A DNA stretch of 64,000 nt from Paraburkholderia kururiensis (GTDB lineage Bacteria; Pseudomonadota; Gammaproteobacteria; Burkholderiales; Burkholderiaceae): positions 1,488,001 to 1,552,000 of the forward strand of contig NZ_CP139965.1 in NCBI RefSeq assembly GCF_034424375.1. Direction: 5' to 3'. The position numbers were made by a program, and so were the translations under genes. Within the stretch, counting starts at the first letter, position 1. Every line of letters begins with the position of its first letter. Below the pieces are notes generated by a model that was given only the letters and a program-made list of their open reading frames with translations, was not told the DNA's origin and did no database searches. Shown here piece by piece: positions 60,289 to 64,000 of the stretch.

Positions 60289-63200
60289 ATGAATCGGCCG
60301 CTGGTTCGATTTCCCGTTCGCGTCGCGAGCGCGGTGTCCATCTGGAGATGGATCAAGTGGGGGCTTGTCGCCGCGATTCTCGTCGCGGCGGTCATTGCCG
60401 GTCGCATCATTCAGATCGAGATCGAGACTTCCCGCCTGCAGGCGCACTATCTTTCCGAACTCACACGCGACGTCGGCTTCACGGTGGGTTCCGGTCCGAG
60501 CGACAGCATTCGTTTTCCTTCCCACGGTCCCTACGACGAACGCCTCGGCTACGCGCGCATTCCCGCGTTCGAAAAGCGGCTCGAGGCGCACGGTTTTGCC
60601 GTCGTGGCGCAGGCGCGCGATTCCGAACGCATGGCCGAACTCGCGGATCGCGGACTTTTCCTGCCCTATCAGGAGAAAGACGAAGCCGGTCTCGTGCTGC
60701 GCGATTCGAGCGGCGAGCCGCTGTTTTCGGCGCGCTATCCGATGCGCGTCTATGAGCGCTTCGACGACGTGCCGCCGCTTATCTCGAACTCGCTGCTCTT
60801 CATCGAAGACCGCTACCTGCTCGCGGCGGACCAGCCGAACCGCAATCCCGCCATCGACTGGGGGCGCTTCAGCCGCGCGCTGTTTGACCAGGGCGCGCGC
60901 TTTTTCAACCACCGTCAGCCCACGCCCGGCGGCAGCACGCTCGCCACGCAGATCGAGAAGTTTCGCCATTCGCCCGAAGGCCGCACCGCGACGCCGCCCG
61001 AAAAGCTGCGGCAGATCGCGTCCGCTTCGGTGCGCGCCTACCTGGACGGTCCGCAGACCATGCCGGCACGGCGCCAGATCGTGGTCCATTACCTCAACTC
61101 GGTGCCGCTGGCGGCGAAGGCCGGCGTGGGCGAGATCAACGGCATCGGCGATGGCCTCGCCGCCTGGTACGGCCGCGACTTCGACGACGTGAACCGCATT
61201 CTGCGCGCGCCACAGTCGGGTGCGACGCTCGACGAGCAGGCGCTCGCGTTTCGCCAGATGCTGTCGCTCCTCATCGCGCAACGCTCGCCGTCGCGCTTCC
61301 TCCTGCATGGCAACGAGGACCTGGAACGGCTCACGGATAGCTATCTGCGTCTGCTCGCGAACGGCGGCGTGATCACGCCCGCGCTGCGCGACGCGGCGCT
61401 CGCGGCGCATCTGCAACTGAGCACCGCGCGGCCCGTGCATACGGCGCAGTCGTTCGTCGCGCGCAAGGCCGTGAACGCGGTGCGCACGTATCTGATGAGC
61501 ACGCTCGGCGTGAGCAACGTCTACGATCTCGACCGGCTCGACCTGACCGCCACGTCCACGCTCGACAACGCCGTTCAGCGTGCCGTGAGCGAGCGCCTCG
61601 CGCAGGCCGCCACGCGCGACGGCGCGAGCGCCGCGGGCCTCGTCGGCTTCGAGATGCTGACGCCGCACGACGACCCCTCGAAGATCGCCTACAGCTTCAC
61701 GCTGTTCGAGAGGCGCGGCGACTCCAACGTGGTGCGCGTGCAGACGGACAGCGTGAACCAGCCGTTCGACATCAACCAGGGCGCGCGCCTGAACCTCGGC
61801 TCCACAGCGAAGCTACGCACGGTGGTCACCTACCTGCAGATCGTGAGCGAACTGCACGCGCGCTACGCCGCGATGACGCCCGCGCAACTGAAGCAGGTGA
61901 AGCCGGATCCGTCCGACGCGCTGACGCGCTGGGCCGTGGACTACCTCCAGCACACGCCGGACCGTTCGCTGCGCGCCATGCTGGACGCCGCGGTGGAGCG
62001 CAAATACTCGGCCAATCCTGGCGAAACCTTCTACACGGGCGGCGGCGCGCAGAGCTTCAACAACTTCGAGTCCAGCGACAACAGCCGCATCCTCACGGTC
62101 CACAAGGCGTTCCAGCATTCGGTGAACCTGGTGTTCGTGCGGCTCATGCGCGACATCGTCCACTACGAAATGATTCAGACCTCGGGGCCGCCGTCGCAAT
62201 GGCTCGACGACCCCGCGGTGCGCCGCACGTATCTCGCGCGCTTCGCCGATCAGGAAAGCCGCGTGTACCTGAAGCGCTTCTATCAGAAGTACCACGGCAA
62301 GTCCGCCGACGACGCGCTCGCCACGCTGCTGCACGACGTGCGCAAGTCGCCGCCGAAGGTGGCCACCGTGCTGCGCAGCGTGGCGCCCGACCAGCCGCAG
62401 GCCTGGTTCGACGCGCAGATGCGCGCGGCCCTGAAAGGCACGCCCGGCCAGTGGCTCACCGACGACGACCTCGCGGCCCTCTACACGAAGTACAGCGTGG
62501 ACCGCTTCAACCTGAACGACCGCGGCTACATTGCGCGCGTGCATCCGCTCGAACTGTGGACCGTGGACTACCTGCGCACGCACCCGGACGCAACGCTCGC
62601 GCAGGCGCAGGACGCGAGCGCCCAGGTGCGCGCCTACACCTACTCGTGGCTTTTCAAGACGCGCTATCACGGCACGCAGGACCGCCGCATCCGCCGCATG
62701 GTGGAAGAGCGCGCCTACGAGGCGATCGGCAAGTCGTGGCAGGCGCTCGGCTATCCGTTCGCGTCGATCACGCCTTCGTACGGCACGGCGATCGGCGCAT
62801 CGGGCGACCGGCCCGCCGCGCTCGCGCAGCTCATCGGCCTCATTGCCAACGGCGGCAACAAGCTGCCGACGCACAGCATCGAGTCGCTCGAATTCGCGCA
62901 GGGCACGCCCTACGAAACGCGCTTCGCGAGAACGGCGACGCCGCCGCAACCGTTGATTTCGCCGGAAATTTCGGCGGTCGTGCATGGCCTGCTGGGCGAC
63001 GTGGTGCAGGGCGGCACGGCGCGCCGGCTGGCCGAAGGCATGACGTTCCCCGACGGCCGCACGCTGCCGGTGTACGGCAAGACCGGCACGGGCGACCAGC
63101 GCTTCAACGTCTACGCACGCGGCGCACGACTCATCGAGTCGCGCAAGGTGAACCGTTCGGCGACGTTCGTGTTCGCAATCGGCGACCGCTTCTACGGCAC

Positions 63201-63441
63201 GCTCACGGCGTGGGTGCACGAGCCGTATGCAAGCCGCTATTCGTTCACGAGTGCGCTCGCGGTGCAGTTGCTGAAGTCGCTGGCGCCGGCGTTGCAGCCG
63301 CTCGTGGATGCGCCCGCGAAGGCGGCGGGCAGCACACAGGTGGCGAATGCCGGTGCGCAGAGCACGCCGCTGCCGGGCGTGCCCGACGATGCCGCAACGC
63401 TGCAACGTGTGGCGGCAGCGGCGAACGCGGCACAGCGGTAG
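60289..63441 (+). CDS. Class A penicillin-binding protein (GT51 plus transpeptidase), atypical and long
   Basis: A 1050-residue bifunctional peptidoglycan synthase of the inner membrane. Membrane anchor at about 22-45. The glycosyltransferase domain has the catalytic Glu173-Asp174 in LLFIEDRYLL and TPGGSTLATQIEKF (214-217 GGST). The transpeptidase domain has Ser505-x-x-Lys508 (GSTAK), SVN (Ser611-Asn613) and KTG (931-933). About 320 residues separate SVN from KTG, far more than normal, so an extra segment is inserted there. ATG 60289 has AGGGAG 8 bases upstream. It is probably specialised and not the main housekeeping PBP1. Confidence 0.88.
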   Translation: MNRPLVRFPVRVASAVSIWRWIKWGLVAAILVAAVIAGRIIQIEIETSRLQAHYLSELTRDVGFTVGSGPSDSIRFPSHGPYDERLGYARIPAFEKRLEAHGFAVVAQARDSERMAELADRGLFLPYQEKDEAGLVLRDSSGEPLFSARYPMRVYERFDDVPPLISNSLLFIEDRYLLAADQPNRNPAIDWGRFSRALFDQGARFFNHRQPTPGGSTLATQIEKFRHSPEGRTATPPEKLRQIASASVRAYLDGPQTMPARRQIVVHYLNSVPLAAKAGVGEINGIGDGLAAWYGRDFDDVNRILRAPQSGATLDEQALAFRQMLSLLIAQRSPSRFLLHGNEDLERLTDSYLRLLANGGVITPALRDAALAAHLQLSTARPVHTAQSFVARKAVNAVRTYLMSTLGVSNVYDLDRLDLTATSTLDNAVQRAVSERLAQAATRDGASAAGLVGFEMLTPHDDPSKIAYSFTLFERRGDSNVVRVQTDSVNQPFDINQGARLNLGSTAKLRTVVTYLQIVSELHARYAAMTPAQLKQVKPDPSDALTRWAVDYLQHTPDRSLRAMLDAAVERKYSANPGETFYTGGGAQSFNNFESSDNSRILTVHKAFQHSVNLVFVRLMRDIVHYEMIQTSGPPSQWLDDPAVRRTYLARFADQESRVYLKRFYQKYHGKSADDALATLLHDVRKSPPKVATVLRSVAPDQPQAWFDAQMRAALKGTPGQWLTDDDLAALYTKYSVDRFNLNDRGYIARVHPLELWTVDYLRTHPDATLAQAQDASAQVRAYTYSWLFKTRYHGTQDRRIRRMVEERAYEAIGKSWQALGYPFASITPSYGTAIGASGDRPAALAQLIGLIANGGNKLPTHSIESLEFAQGTPYETRFARTATPPQPLISPEISAVVHGLLGDVVQGGTARRLAEGMTFPDGRTLPVYGKTGTGDQRFNVYARGARLIESRKVNRSATFVFAIGDRFYGTLTAWVHEPYASRYSFTSALAVQLLKSLAPALQPLVDAPAKAAGSTQVANAGAQSTPLPGVPDDAATLQRVAAAANAAQR

Positions 63442-63488
63442 CGGCGTCTGCGGCCTGTATTGCGCGCGTCAAGGCGCGGCTCGAAGAA

Positions 63489-63524
63489 GCGAAAGAGGCG
63501 AAAGACGCTAAAGACGCAAAAGAG
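63489..63524. repeat. 9-bp tandem repeat after the PBP gene, four copies
   Basis: Units GCGAAAGAG, GCGAAAGAC, GCTAAAGAC and GCAAAAGAG follow each other at 63489-63524, about 48 bp past the PBP stop. They lie between converging genes and have no coding support. Confidence 0.7.
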
Positions 63525-63575
63525 GCGAATGCAAACACGCGCGCCACAAGCCCGGCGTGCCGCGCACTGCCGCCG

Positions 63576-64000
63576 TCAATAGCCTGCCTGTGTAGCAGGC
63601 TTGAGAAACAGCTCGTGCGTCGGCGCGAAATGCGCGTAGAGCGGCAGGATCGCGCCGCCCATGGCGCGCGCGTCGGCGCCGATGGTGCCTTCCAGCAGTT
63701 GCGGGCGCACCATGCCTTCCCATTCGAAACGGTCCAGCACGCGTTCCGTGCGCCGGATGATTTCGCGCAGCAGTTGCCGGTCCAGTTCGCCGTCGATCAC
63801 CACGGCTTCCAGGTCGAGCAGCGCCGCCGCGTTCGTGAGCGTCGCGGCGATGGCGGGGCACGTGGTGTCGAGCCATTGTTCCGTCAGGCGCCACAGGTCG
63901 GCGGACAACGCGCGATGATCGTGGGCAGCCGTGGCCGGTGCGCCCGCCGCGGCGAACAGGCGTTCCAGCACGAAGCCCGACGCGGCGTGCAGTAGTTGCC
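63576..64000 (-). CDS. ROK-family protein (sugar kinase or regulator), C-terminal part, cut by window edge
   Basis: The frame is open to the window edge, giving 141 visible residues and a stop at 63576. The stretch NAAALLDLEAVVIDGELDRQ and the following REIIRRTERVLDRFEW...IGADARAMGGAILPLYAHF match the end of ROK proteins (NagC/XylR-type regulators, glucokinases). The part that would show an N-terminal HTH lies outside, so regulator versus kinase cannot be decided. Confidence 0.75.
   Translation of the reverse strand, partial: QLLHAASGFVLERLFAAAGAPATAAHDHRALSADLWRLTEQWLDTTCPAIAATLTNAAALLDLEAVVIDGELDRQLLREIIRRTERVLDRFEWEGMVRPQLLEGTIGADARAMGGAILPLYAHFAPTHELFLKPATQAGY

Noticed and set aside
63442..63995. 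Continuation of the PBP by a frameshift into a Lys/Glu-rich tail
   Set aside because: The tail frame runs on as the antisense shadow of the ROK gene; the PBP ends normally at TAG 63439-63441.
1..64000. CRISPR arrays, tRNA or rRNA genes, transposases, prophage or toxin-antitoxin pairs
   Set aside because: None seen: no regularly spaced 25-40 bp repeats, no cloverleaf or rRNA sequence recognised, and no transposase or integrase motifs in any supported frame.

Overview
The window is GC-rich, densely packed chromosomal DNA of a Burkholderiaceae bacterium, most like Paraburkholderia/Burkholderia. This rests on a ceoR-llpE-ceoABopcM-type efflux locus, two trimeric Burkholderia-type porins, flhDC, and short Burkholderia-like operons for plant- and soil-derived carbon sources. 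There is no rRNA, tRNA, CRISPR array, insertion sequence or prophage. Both edges cut genes (a secreted protein on the left, a ROK-family protein on the right).

Layout. 1-2 kb: the end of a secreted protein and a coiled-coil beta-barrel outer-membrane protein, perhaps a Fap-type secretion locus. 2.5-8.6 kb: the large NAD-glutamate dehydrogenase and selD. 9.2-13.7 kb: four consecutive genes for exported proteins (PQQ alcohol dehydrogenase with an Asp pair of lanthanide type, diheme cytochrome c, ankyrin-repeat protein, NUP-family nucleoside permease-like protein). 13.8-22.1 kb: LysR regulator diverging from llpE and an RND pump, closed by a strong terminator. 22.2-24.2 kb: an OmpR-type response regulator and flhDC, preceded by a 540-bp AT-rich region with phased TTTGTAAC repeats. 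24.8-28.9 kb: a 2-oxoglutarate oxygenase, an XRE/MmyB-like regulator divergent from an SDR, and a porin.

29.2-39.8 kb is a sugar operon: DeoC aldolase, a tandem two-domain aldehyde dehydrogenase, an RbsD/FucU mutarotase, a ribokinase-family kinase, a sugar ABC transporter with two permeases, and a DeoR-type repressor. The best reading is 2-deoxyribose use: uptake, phosphorylation, cleavage to glyceraldehyde-3-phosphate plus acetaldehyde, then oxidation of acetaldehyde. 40-42.4 kb: DoxX, a small protein and a drug-efflux MFS pump with two unrelated 12-bp tandem arrays nearby. 42.5-49.9 kb is a trans-4-hydroxy-L-proline locus (MHS transporter, deaminase, epimerase, three-part D-hydroxyproline dehydrogenase, PAS-AraC regulator) with a long inverted repeat in its divergent promoter.

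50-52.5 kb: a GIY-YIG-like protein, a small winged-helix-like protein next to a perfect 16-bp palindrome, a lipoprotein and a second porin. 52.7-58.5 kb is a quinate/shikimate-to-protocatechuate locus (QuiC fusion, type II dehydroquinase, shikimate/quinate dehydrogenase, MFS importer, TetR regulator). 58.7-64 kb: an amine-oxidase-like flavoprotein, an unusual class A penicillin-binding protein, and the end of a ROK-family gene. Nothing in the window is an obvious defence or mobile system. The parts that most deserve follow-up are the exported PQQ cluster, the phased repeat array near flhDC, the two-domain aldehyde dehydrogenase and the regulatory inverted repeats.
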